From Blasia pusilla (lineage: Eukaryota > Marchantiophyta > Marchantiopsida > Blasiales), in contig CM114273.1 of assembly GCA_050084515.1 (NCBI GenBank), positions 2,728,001-2,792,000 of the forward strand: a stretch of 64,000 nucleotides of DNA, read 5' to 3'. A program made the translations under genes and the position numbers. Shown piece by piece: positions 26,544 to 36,960 of the stretch. Within the stretch, counting starts at the first letter, position 1. Each line of letters begins with the position of its first letter. Below the pieces are notes generated by a model, which was not told the origin of the DNA, ran no database searches, and saw only the letters and a list, made by a program, of their open reading frames with translations.

Positions 26544-29500
26544 ACTATCTCGCAAAAATATTTTGTGGTCATGGTAATTGGGGTCATATCATCTTGAAAT
26601 ATGATTGCATCGCAAGGTCCCATACGGATCTTTACTAGTAACTATTATGGGATACAAATTTATTCGTCCTTGCTCGGTTAAACTTCAACATAGATTTTTG
26701 TTATGTTAGTTCTCAATCCACCAAGTTTGATCTATCTATCTACTTCTTTCCCATTCTATCGATATTATTGTAGACTCTACAAGCCAAAAAAATTTCTTCC
26801 ACTCTTCTCATACAACCTATCCATCTAGGTCTACAACACGTAAATAGTCTCCACTTGCCATATGTGAATTTTGTTAGTCCAAATGATTCATTTCTTCCCC
26901 TCCATGGGAAAGGTCGGAAAGGGGATCTCAAAGGGGCCGCACGTTGGTTAAGCAAAGGCGTTCCTTTAGAATTAGTATCATCACATACACATGTACTCTT
27001 TTGAAGCCATGTCCAACGACGGCAAGGATATTCTTAAGAGTTGGAAAGTATGAAATTTTAAAATATGAAGATTAAGATTATTTCTGTTTTAAGTTTTTGT
27101 ATAATTAGAGGTCAATAGTCAAATTTAAGTTTTTTGACCATGGTGCATCCAAAGGCATTGACACTCCTACATAATTAGGAATCCTATTTCAACGAGTATG
27201 TATTTTTCAACTCCTTACTTATGAAGGTGTAGCTCACCAAGAAATTATCGGTTTGAATTAACCTTTGGATTAGTTATAAAAGAAAATTAAAAAACTGAGA
27301 TAATTCTTAATAAAATAATTTTCACGAAACCGAAATTCTTATTTTAAAAATTTATTTAAGGTTCTGTACTAAACCCTTTATTTATTTTGGGGTTCAATGG
27401 TACATGGTCCAATTCAATTTAAATCGAATAGAAATTTTAGAACAATCTTCATTAAAAAAAAATATTATAAGGAAAATTCAATCATAATTTTCAATCATAA
27501 GGAAAATAGTTTGAAAACTTGGAGTGAGCATCGAAATATGAAGAGATAAAATATTATTTTTTTATAAACGGGTATACTTCCCAAATATTAATAACCAATA
27601 AACCAATGATGTGAAACATATATGAATATATACATCAAATGGAGACATTAAAATACATTACGAAAGTTGACGTAGATCAAAAGTCAACGATATTTTATAA
27701 CAAATAATGAAGCAAATGAACCCTAAACAGTTTCTTCTCATTCATCGGGAAACGAAGTGATATTTATTATTTTGATTCTCGCAATTTAACGAAAAATTTG
27801 AATTGAAATTCGGAAAGAAAATGCAAAAAAATAATGAATATCTCGAAAATGGGAATGGTTCGGTGGACACGTAAATTTATGTTTCTGAAACGACGCACAG
27901 TGGAAATCTCTCGATTTGTATTTTCGTGGGAAAATATGTGCAATTAATTAAAACTGTTTAAAACTCAGTCATGTATTGTCGAATATCGATACCGAATATC
28001 GACCTCTGGAATGACCGCAACCCGAAATCAAAATGCGCACTACTTACTCCTGAGGCTCTCCGTCCGTCCGTCCTTCCTTCCTTACCTCGGACCGAACCTC
28101 CAGGGCTAAGGGTAGGACCGTAGGAGAATGTAAGGCGCGCTAAGGGTAGGTTTACTCCCTTAGGAACTTCCACGTCGGAACTCGCACGCCAACGATTCCT
28201 CAATCCTTATCGGATGGCTGCTTTCCCACCGCCCACGTGGCTGTACCCCACGCCTCGATGCCAGTCGAGCGCCACATGGCGAACGGACCCAATCGATGCG
28301 AACGTGAGAGCAAGGAACAGGACATGGATGGTCCCCTCAATGAGGTCCGACGCCATTTGCGGAAGTCCTCCCTCCGGAGTCCTCGGTCTAGGAGCCACTC
28401 GCTTTCTTTCGGCCCTTCGGGGGATTGATCTGCTGGCGATCCTCTGCATGCGGTGCTGGCACCCTGTCAGTCTCGGGCAGCAATCGTCGGATTCTCTCCG
28501 TACGTTGAGATCGGGTACAGAGTACAACTCAGTACAGGTTGGGCCGGTGGCAGGGTCGGTCACGATCACTCCCAAAGGGGCCTCACGTGTCACGACGAGT
28601 GTGGCTCGTGGCGACCAGTCTACGGCTGAGAACCTGTGACGTCATGGCGACCGGACTGGGGCGAGGCCGGAAGGCCCTGGTTCAGTAGAGTCCCGGTGTC
28701 TGGTTCCACAAGAACGCTCTCTTCATGATACAAGAACGCTCTAGGAGAGGTGCATCGTACTACTCGATTTTCACTTTTCCCAACAGTCGGTAGAAAAGTT
28801 TTATCCAATGGTTGGAGTGCCAAAAGTCGTACCCTTATTTACTGGTTTCTCCATTATTATTTCTTATTTCTTTTTCATTTCTTTTCCCAAAAATGTATAT
28901 GCGACCATTGCTCGAAATTCCAAAATTAACAGCTCACAGAATCTTGGCATGAGGAATCATCCCAACAACCCATATGAGAGGTTTATGAGAATGCGAGATT
29001 TAAATTCATTCTGTAATTAATTTACTCAAGCCTTTTCAAGTATCAAGGGAAGGGGAAGGAATGGGAAATTCATTGAGAAGAAAGAGGGTTAAACAAGAAA
29101 ATATAAAAATGACATATCCTTGTGGTTGAGAAGTAGTGTGAATCCTCTTAGGATACGAAATCACTTCGATGGTGAATAGGAAAATAAGTGCAAGGCTCGA
29201 TGCCCATATTTGGGGGACAAGATATGGAGAAGGTGGAACGAAAGGTCACGAAAGGCCTACAAGCTAACAAGTGTGGTAGTCATGGCTCCTCACCATATGG
29301 TTAAGTGAATCACACAACAATGTAAATATCCATTCATATTTAGAATTGAGATTCCAATGTTATCGCGTCATAATTCTAATCCTATGGTGGAAGATTCTTT
29401 ATGCATGGAAAGTGATGGGGTGGCATAACACCAACACGCTGGAAAATATTCTTCCTTGCGGAGCATCTTTACCCATATGACATAACATTGGTAAACCAAA

Positions 29501-30336
29501 TTTGCTCCCCAAAAGTGGGAAAGGCCAAGGAGAATAGAAGACACGCCTTCCCATGCCTACAAAGTTAAATCTTTCACCATGTATATTCATACTCTAATGG
29601 AAAGATGAGAAAACGTGAAAGGATATTGGATAGTATCTTCATATGAGTGAACAATGACTATTTGGAAGAGATTTAGGTAGTGTCTTCACGAGCATGAATC
29701 AAAACTATTTGCTTCATATGAGAGGACATGAAAAGCTTCCTTCTAGTTTACAATGAAGTATAACTCATAAAAGATTTTGTATCTACGTTGTTTTTTCATA
29801 CTTTAATAAATCCAAGAAATGTTGTCTTCACTTTATAGGTTGGCTATTGATTTTTCCCATTCTATCACTCCTTTATCTTCATTATTGCCTTAAAGTGACT
29901 CATAAATATATCCTCCATTTGGATACATTTATAAGACTTATCATATTTTAATTTCTTCATATCTCTTTTGTGCATATAAAGAGCTGTTTAAGATTTCCCA
30001 TGACTCATTTTGTAATTAGTTAATATTCTCTCTCTTATTCTAGATACACATAAGAAGATTCATGGGTAATAATAATAAAATTACTAGCATCTTGTACCTA
30101 TACCTTCTAGCTTCTATAAATTTTATTGATATAACACTCCTTGGAGTTAAAATAAGTTAATTAATTCAACCCTATCATGGGCATGACTCTTTCATACTGG
30201 ATTTCTTCTAATTTATACAATGATGGATGTATGTGTATGAGGTTTGCTAAATTCTACACTTATTGATAAATTAAAATTTTTTTTTTCTCAAGCTTGCTCC
30301 CTCTTTATATATATATAAGATACACACACAAATATT
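26544..30336. other. Intergenic DNA with a GC-rich island at 28.0-28.8 kb
   Basis: No gene is supported. The island at 27990-28830 leaves open frames on both strands over the same bases (plus 28214-28639, minus 28207-28593), which points to composition and not coding. A short CCGT/CCTT run lies near 28060-28085. The rest is AT-rich filler. Confidence 0.45.
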
Positions 30337-30922
30337 GAGTTTAATATACAAAGAGATATATCAATATGCAATAATGGCATAAAATGCAAGACAATTTTGG
30401 AACTATAAATGATTGAGATCTATAAATCTAGATAAGGTTCCATAACTTCAATTGAAGAAACAAAGTAATTAACTACAACACCTTATACAAGCTTTAGACA
30501 AACTTCATAGAGATGCCCAAGCTCTGAGCCCATTTAGAGTAGGTTGAATCCAATATATATATATACTTACTTTGAATGATGAGTTCACCTATGAATGGAT
30601 TTATTTTCTTATGTGGTTAAGTATTGAAATTCCAAAGAGTGCTTAAGTACAAGCTACCCCCTCAACTTGTTAAGCATTAGAATTGAAAAGTTAAGCTATT
30701 TGGAGTAGATTCAACCAACTTTCCATGGGCTTGGAGCTTGGGCATCTTTATGAAGTTTGTCTAAAGCTTGTATAAGGTGTTGTAGTTGATCACTTTGTTT
30801 CTTCAATTGAAGCTATAGAATCTTATATAGATTTATAGATCTCAATCATTTATAGTTCCAAACTTATCTTTCTTTTTACGCTATTATTGCATGTTGATAT
30901 ATCTCTTTGTATATTAAACTCA
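30337..30922. repeat. Long inverted repeat: 215-bp arms, 156-nt loop
   Basis: The left arm 30337-30551 is the reverse complement of 30708-30922 along its full length at roughly 90% identity by eye. Blocks such as CAACACCTTATACAAGCTTT and AACTATAAATGATTGAGATC are kept exactly. The loop 30552-30707 is unrelated to the arms. A transcript would fold into a near-complete hairpin with a stem of about 215 bp. It could be a foldback transposon or a young hairpin-RNA locus giving rise to small RNAs. No ORF spans it. Confidence 0.85.
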
Positions 30923-31534
30923 TGCTTATTTTTAATATATCCAATTTAGGTCTACTTTTGATTTATAATAGACCGAAATCTCTGTCCTAGCTTTTATTCA
31001 CTTAAATTTGGGCATCTTATGAGGCAACTTTAAGCATAATGTGAAAGTTATGGGCATAGACATAATGAATCCTTCATCTACCCATGTTAACCCATTGTCA
31101 TATTATTACATTAAAAAATACTCTATAATATACCTAACAAAAGAGACTTTAAAGAAAAATCAGAGTTATTGACTTTTCCTATTTCAAAACTTTTCCAGTT
31201 TTCATCTTGGATCTATCTCTATAAGCACTTGCTCTTATTAGTTTTAGGTTGTGGAATGGGTACGAAGACATTGAATTTAGCCCACTCACAAAGGTTTTTA
31301 TATTTTATCTAGGGTCAAATGTAAGGTCCCCTATCCCCAAATAATTCGCCATGAAAAAACTTATGAAGTTACGAATCTATGTATCTAGTAGCTGAGTATA
31401 AAAAGTAGATATTCAAGTAGAATACAACTAAGATGAAAGCGCTATTCAGATTAAAGATAATTCTTTCGTGAGTAAGATATGAGAGCAAAAACTTTAAGAT
31501 ATAGACGTACGTGTAAGTTGGCTAGAATGCATAA

Positions 31535-32162
31535 CTAAAACTCATAATATGCCCATGCCGTGCACGAGCTTTGGGAAAATTGGATGCTATGCTTGTAACA
31601 TGACAAGTGCAAAAAATTCAAAATTTAAAATCATAACAAGTAAAAATCCTCCAGTAAACATGTGGGGACAAATGTAAGGGTGCACAAAAATAGACTTGCT
31701 CGTCCCATGGAACGTACATGCCAAATGGGTATGCCTCTTGGGTGTTTTTGGTACTTGGGTCACCCACGTGGGCTCGGGATGCAGGAATAGGCAAGGGTTT
31801 GGAATGAGGGTGCGAGACAAAGACCAAACGGATGTGCAGGCTACGCGTCTGTATCACGCCCGCACTAGCCCTTGTCAAGGCTCAACGTGGGCTGGATGCA
31901 GGCTAGAAAATGGATGGCAAGCACAAGCGAGGAGCCGTTGGGCTTGAGTGCGGGCTGGCTGAGCGTAGACATACATTGCAGGTTGTGGGAACCCGAGCCT
32001 GCATTGACATGTCTACCCTAGGGATAGACAAAGGTGTGTGGACACCGACCTTGTCGATGTACAACCTTGGACTTATGCCAAACTTGAGTTGGTAAAAAGT
32101 GACAAATGTCCATACTTGACATGTTTAAAATGTGAGATGGGTGTCTGCGATAATAGTATAGA
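31535..32162 (-). mobile_element. Probable decayed Helitron, 628 bp, with GC-rich interior
   Basis: The minus-strand 5' end is TCTATACTATTATCGCAGAC, starting at 32162 after an A. Near the other end a hairpin CGTGC-ACG-GCATG (about 31556-31568) is followed, after about 17 nt, by TTAG and a T, which fits a mutated CTAG. The interior from about 31730 to 32000 is GC-richer than both flanks and could be captured host DNA. The boundaries rest on resemblance to the better copies. Confidence 0.45.
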
Positions 32163-32452
32163 TTTGAGAGAAAAATATATGTCTTTTAGGTCAATTAATC
32201 ATCAAATTTAGGGTTGGTTGAGGATAAAGAGACACACTTGCTAATTGGGGCCAAAGGTTTCAAATAATAGCAAGATATTTTTTTGTAATCTTCTTAGACC
32301 AGGTGATTCAAAATGCAAGAAATTAAATGGGATCCTATTTATTTTACTATTGATTTGGGTTCAAGAGAATCATCAAAATGTAGGAGTGATTTACGGACGC
32401 ATGATCGATAGAAATGTATCTATGCTTAATTTATTACTATAATTTGAAAAAA

Positions 32453-32486
32453 AAAATTTATGTAGAAATGTTTCTACATAAATTTT
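32453..32486. repeat. Perfect 34-bp palindrome
   Basis: AAAATTTATGTAGAAA and TTTCTACATAAATTTT are exact reverse complements separated by only two bases (TG at 32469-32470). Confidence 0.88.
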
Positions 32487-32679
32487 GATTACCAATAGAT
32501 AAGAATCGCAAACTCTCAAACCTTTCTTAGTAAATTTTTTCACTCATCACCTTTGTAAAATGAAACAAACTAGAATATATTATTGATTTTATTTAAAACT
32601 CTACTCTTGGTAAAATATCCCTTCTTGATTATGTAATTATTTAAAAAAATTCTTTGAAGTCAAAGAATATTAGGAAAAT

Positions 32680-33250
32680 TCATATTATTATGAGACAACA
32701 CCCTCTTGATTTTCAAACACTTCTACTTCTAACACATGGCGCTCTCAACCAACATTGTTTTGACATGCGAAAGAAAATAAAGAAAACAATAAAAAGGGAG
32801 AAAACTTCTAATTACTACTGAGCAAATTAGGCTATAAGATTTTGAAGATTAGCTTTTGATACATGGAATCTTTCGCTCTCCAAAACTCTTTGTTGTGTAA
32901 CATACGTTCTTGTCTTTTTACGCCAATCTTTGGTTAGAGGTATATTGTAATTTTATACATTTATATATCTTAATACCAATTGGAGGATGATTTATTTCTA
33001 GTGTTTCGCCTTTGTTTGATACATGTATGCTCAAATGGTTTTTAAGATCGTGACCTAATTTAATCCATATTATGATTGTAGACCACCTCTTCAAATTGCA
33101 ACACCTCTGCTGATTGGCTCGTGACACTTTAGATGAAAACAAATTTGACATATGTCTTATAAGCTGAATTAAAAAAATGTGTATATACATTTTGGCACGA
33201 ATGCATTTCTAGGGCTTACTATTTAAAACTGCATCACACGAGCACACTAA
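32680..33250 (+). mobile_element. Possible old Helitron, 571 bp
   Basis: The 5' end TCATATTATTATGAGACAAC resembles the local Helitron start. The 3' end reads CTGCATCACACGAGCACACTAA, parallel to the 15.2-kb element's GTGCATCGCACGTGCTTACACTAG. CTAA at 33247-33250 fits the CTRR rule. The host base on the left is T where A is expected. It lies 52 bp before a clear Helitron. Confidence 0.4.
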
Positions 33251-33302
33251 TTGGGTATAGAAAAATATTCATATGTTCATGAGATTGGCACTTCCTAGTA
33301 CA

Positions 33303-33472
33303 TCTATATGATTATTGGAGAGTGACTTCTTGATTTGCAACACCTCTTTGCTTGACATGTGGTAATCGGGCAACAAGAAAATGTTTTCTAGTTTGCGCGC
33401 AACAAAAAAAATATTTTGCGGCCAACATGATTAGTTCCTTCACTCCCGTGCATGGTACAGACCGCCCACTAG
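33303..33472 (+). mobile_element. Non-autonomous Helitron, 170 bp
   Basis: TCTATATGATTATTGGAGAG at 33303 follows an A. The element ends with the hairpin GTGC-ATG-GTAC and CTAG at 33469-33472, followed by T. The interior block TTTGCTTGACATGTGG through CAACAAGAAAATGTTTT is shared with the copies at 13.2 and 14.6 kb in the opposite orientation, so this family has moved on both strands. Confidence 0.87.
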
Positions 33473-33857
33473 TGTAAATTCATAATATGTTAAGTTGAAA
33501 GAAAATTAGAAACCATTCCAATATCTACATTCTTGCTGCCAATTTGGTGACAAAATATCAATATAAGTAATAAAAAATCATTTAGAAGTATAGTCATAAA
33601 ATGGGGGGGAGAAGAGACAAAAAAACAGCGCGAGGAGAATCATCCCAAAGACCAAAGTAAAAAATAAAAAAAAAGGCCCATAAAAAAAAGAATTTCATAA
33701 AAAGATAACTAGTCCAACCCCTAAATCAAACATAAATAAACCGTTCCTTTTACGAGAAATCCTTCTGTCCATGACACTTTTAGCGCTCCCCAAAAAGAGG
33801 GTGAATTAAGACTTCTGCGCAAGTATAAGTGCCTTTTTATCCTCTAGACTGTCAACC

Positions 33858-33930
33858 GCGCCTGTAGCTCAGTGGATAGAGCGTCTGTTTCCTAAGCAGA
33901 AAGTCGTAGGTTCGACCCCTACCTGGCGCG
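33858..33930 (+). tRNA. tRNA-Arg (CCT)
   Basis: A full 73-nt cloverleaf is present. The acceptor is GCGCCTG/CTGGCGC with one U-U mismatch, which I recall from plant tRNA-Arg(CCU). The D-arm is GCTC/GAGC, and the anticodon stem TCTGT/GCAGA carries the loop TTCCTAA with anticodon CCT at 33891-33893. The T-arm is GTAGG-TTCGACC-CCTAC and the discriminator base is G. CCA is not encoded and there is no intron. A CAA triplet lies at 33853-33855, where plant tRNA genes often start transcription. It decodes AGG in cytosolic translation. Confidence 0.96.
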
Positions 33931-33959
33931 CCATCGAGCTGTCAGTTGTCGAGAACTTC

Positions 33960-33963
33960 TTTT
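33960..33963 (+). terminator. Pol III T4 stop of tRNA-Arg
   Basis: The first run of four Ts after the tRNA lies 29 nt past its 3' end (CTTCTTTTC). Confidence 0.7.
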
Positions 33964-33970
33964 CTGAGTC

Positions 33971-34440
33971 AGGGGATATTAGTTTTAAATTTATTTATTT
34001 GCTGAAATTGGACTAGGGCCAAGTTTACTTATCCTCTTGCGAAAATTAATTGAATGAATATTAATTAGATTTTACTCATTTCATGGGCTCAACTTGAGAA
34101 CACTACGTCCTCATGGCGAGTTTTGGGGTGTTTATTTTAAATGTGTTTCTTTGCTAAAATTGGGGAAATTAGTTTTAAATGTATTTCTTTGCTGAAATTT
34201 GGGATATTAGTTTCAAATATATTTCTTTGCTGAAATTGGGCTAAGGCCAAGTTCACTTATCCTCATGCGAAAATTAATTGCATGAAGATGAGGATTAATT
34301 AATTTTTATGCATTTCATGGGCTCATTCGTGTTCACTCTTTCTCATGGGAACACTAGATCCTCATGGGGCGTTTTGGGTGCTAATGCTAAATGCATTTAT
34401 TTGCTGAAATTGGGCTAAGGTCAAGCGCACTTATCTACAT
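33971..34440. repeat. Nested tandem array just after tRNA-Arg
   Basis: Phrases TTAAATGTATTTCTTTGCTGAAATTGGG and AAGTTCACTTATCCTCATGCGAAAATTAATTG recur, giving about three long diverged units. A shorter unit of about 38 bp is repeated inside at 34128-34240. No coding content was seen. Confidence 0.75.
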
Positions 34441-35735
34441 TGCTTGTGATATTTGGTTTTGGTATCTAATTATTCATACCATGAATTCTTTTATTTTGGC
34501 CCCAAATGCATTGTTCTTGCATATGTTTCCGGAAAGCACGTTCGGCTAGTGTGTCTTCTAGGAGTGTAATAACGACCCCGCTTGAGATGCTGTGTGACAA
34601 CATCAATTGAGCTGACTCGCCGGATATGGTAGAGTGCTTATCCTAAATAGTCATGTCTTATATCACACAAGTTTTAGGTAGTAGCTACCCTACCTTGCTT
34701 AGTCAGGAGATCTAGTCATGGAGCCATTGATTTAATAGATAATTAGTTATCTCATATGTTTATCCCTAGTTATAATGGATTGTTGGAGAGTCACTTATCT
34801 TGATTCCTTTAAATGATGCTTGAATCTTATTCTTTGGTAAAGTAGAGAAAGGGCATATAGAGCCATTGCTTACTCCTCACTTGAGACTTGGTTAGGGATT
34901 CAAATCATGCATAGAGTATAATTACGAAGGAATCCACATCCATAGTACAAGGGTAGAAGGCTCTTCTTGAAAGAGGAAAATAAAAGTTCTCTCTTTGAAT
35001 CAAGCCCTCTTTCGTGGGCAGGTATATTTTAGGACATGATGTGGCCAAAATCTTGGGGGCGACGTTGTAAAACGAGGCAAATACAAAATTAGCTCTGGAG
35101 CATAGCTGAAAACCAAAAACATGTGGCACATTATCACCACCATGAGTGCATTTAATTAGAACTTATCCCCTATGAATAAGGAAAACTAAGATTTCTTTTA
35201 GAGTTAGCTAGTTAAAGTTAAAAAATCTAACAAGACCTAAAAATTTGGCATCAATTTCAAGAATCTTTGACAAGAAAAAACCTCACAACTCCTCACCTAT
35301 TGACAATTTCCCCTCTCAACCAATAGGATCGCCTTGAAACGATTTATTGGGTAGATCAAGTCTTTAGTGACGTTTACGGCACCAAATATATTTGATATTT
35401 TTTAATTGACAGTTTGTAGTACACCCCTTTAATCTGAATGTGCTTTCACACGTCCAAAAATATAATGGACTCTAAAAATGATTTATCTTTTATATTTTTA
35501 GTATGTTTAGATACAAGTGCCTTGTTGAGAAGGGGTGGGGAAAAGGGCTAATGAATTGTCCATTGTAGAGGCGGGCCGTCCACTAATCTTCATCCACCTT
35601 CATCTCTAGTAAAGTGTAAGAAATATCATATGAGCCATCATCATCTCCCCTTGCTCACTCATAGCAAAGAAAGAAATAGACAGTATTTTAAAGAAATTAA
35701 ACTAAATAAGGACATAAAACCCTTAACTAAATAAT
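34441..35735. other. Intergenic DNA
   Basis: AT-rich sequence without a supported gene, RNA or clear repeat. Confidence 0.5.
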
Positions 35736-35739
35736 AAAA
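35736..35739 (-). terminator. Pol III T4 stop after tRNA-Gly
   Basis: AAAA on the plus strand gives TTTT on the minus strand, two bases past the 3' end of tRNA-Gly. It is the first T4 met by a polymerase coming from tRNA-Val. Confidence 0.75.
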
Positions 35740-35741
35740 GC

Positions 35742-35812
35742 TGCATCGGCCGGGAATCGAACCCGGGTCTGTTCCGTGGCAGGGAACTATTCTACCCCTA
35801 GACCACCGATGC
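35742..35812 (-). tRNA. tRNA-Gly (GCC)
   Basis: The 71-nt minus-strand gene begins GCATCGGTGGTCTAGGGG and ends CCGATGC plus discriminator A. The acceptor is fully paired, the anticodon loop CTGCCAC gives GCC, and the T-arm is CCGGG-TTCGATT-CCCGG. It has no intron and no encoded CCA. It lies 8 nt downstream of tRNA-Val on the same strand, with no T4 between them, so it may be co-transcribed with it in addition to using its own A and B boxes. Confidence 0.96.
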
Positions 35813-35820
35813 CAAGCAGC

Positions 35821-35894
35821 TGTCTGATCCCGGGTTCGAACCGGGGACCTCTAGTGTGTGAGACTAGCGTGATGACCAACTACACCAACCAGAC
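35821..35894 (-). tRNA. tRNA-Val (CAC)
   Basis: The 74-nt minus-strand gene begins GTCTGGTTGGTGTAG and ends ATCAGAC plus A. The anticodon stem CTAGT/ACTAG holds the loop CTCACAC with anticodon CAC. The T-arm is CCCCG-GTTCGAA-CCGGGG-like. The acceptor pairs with one G-U. It has no intron. It is the upstream partner of tRNA-Gly. Confidence 0.96.
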
Positions 35895-35915
35895 TTATTG
35901 GTTGTGTTGTGTGGA
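35895..35915 (-). promoter_or_regulatory. CAA-rich leader of tRNA-Val
   Basis: Upstream of tRNA-Val the minus strand reads CACAACACAACCAATAA. Plant tRNA genes commonly start transcription at a CAA motif shortly before the mature 5' end, and this stretch offers several. Confidence 0.55.
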
Positions 35916-35964
35916 GATACTTAAAATAGCTAATTCTTTTATTCCGACTTGGCAGATGAAGTCA

Positions 35965-36960
35965 AATTAGTTTGACTCTCTAAGTGGAAATTAGAAGGAT
36001 TGGAAGATATAATCACTTCAGAATTTAGAGTCTCTCCTAATGATCATATGAAAGAGAGGGATAGGGTTGAGTTTAGGCCATCTTATGGGTTGTTGAATGC
36101 TTAACTTCGAAAACGATGCGGAATTAGCTTGACTCTCTAAGGGGAATATAATAGAATTTGGGAATATGATCACTTCACAATTTAGAGCCTCTCTTCTTGA
36201 TCCTATGAAAGAGAGGGATAGGGTTTAGTTAAGGCCATCTTATGGAGTATTTAATGCTGAACTTGAGAGACGAATTAATTTAACTCTCTAATGAGTCTAA
36301 TCACGTATCCATTTGGAGCTGGTCCTCATGATAATTCGAAAGAGAGGGATAGGGTTGAGGTAAGGCCATCTTGTGGAGTATCTAATGCCCCCCTTGGAAA
36401 ACGAACTGGAATTAATGGAAAATTGAAAATTGAAGATTAATGTAGTAGAATTTGGAAATCTAATCACACCACACTTTAATCACAACACAAATTAGAGCCA
36501 CTCACTAGTGACGATCCAAGTGAGAGAGGATTAAGCTAAGCTCATGTTATGGAGTATTTTATACCCATCTTCGAACATGAGGTGGGATTAATTTAAATCT
36601 CTAAAGGGTCAGTTAATGTGATAGAATTTGAAAATAGAATCACAACATAATTTAGAGCCGGTCCTAATCATCATATGAAAGAGAGAGATAAGGTTAAGTA
36701 AGGTCATGTTTGGGAGTATTTAGGGTCGAAGCTTGGAAATCATAAGTGAAATTAATTATACCCTCTAAGCAGAATGGGATAGAGTTCCTATCACATCCCA
36801 ATTTAGAGCAACTGCTCAAGATCATAGTGGAGGAGAGGGGCACGGTTAATTTAGGTTAATATCATATTATGGAGTATTTATTGCTTGACTTGGAATATTA
36901 AGTGGAATTTTTTTAACTCTCTAATTATTATATAATAGAATTTGAAAATCTAATCACAAA
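35965..36960. repeat. Tandem array, about six units of about 150 bp
   Basis: The block GAAAGAGAGGGATAGGGTT, followed by AAGGCCATCTTATGGAGTAT, recurs at about 36050, 36210, 36350, 36520, 36680 and 36830. The spacing is 139-171 bp. Units are diverged and without an open frame. The array starts about 70 bp upstream of tRNA-Val. Confidence 0.8.

Noticed and set aside
28207-28639. Overlapping 128- and 141-codon frames on opposite strands
   Set aside because: Both are open over the same GC-rich island, as expected when stop codons are rare by composition. Neither has a domain.
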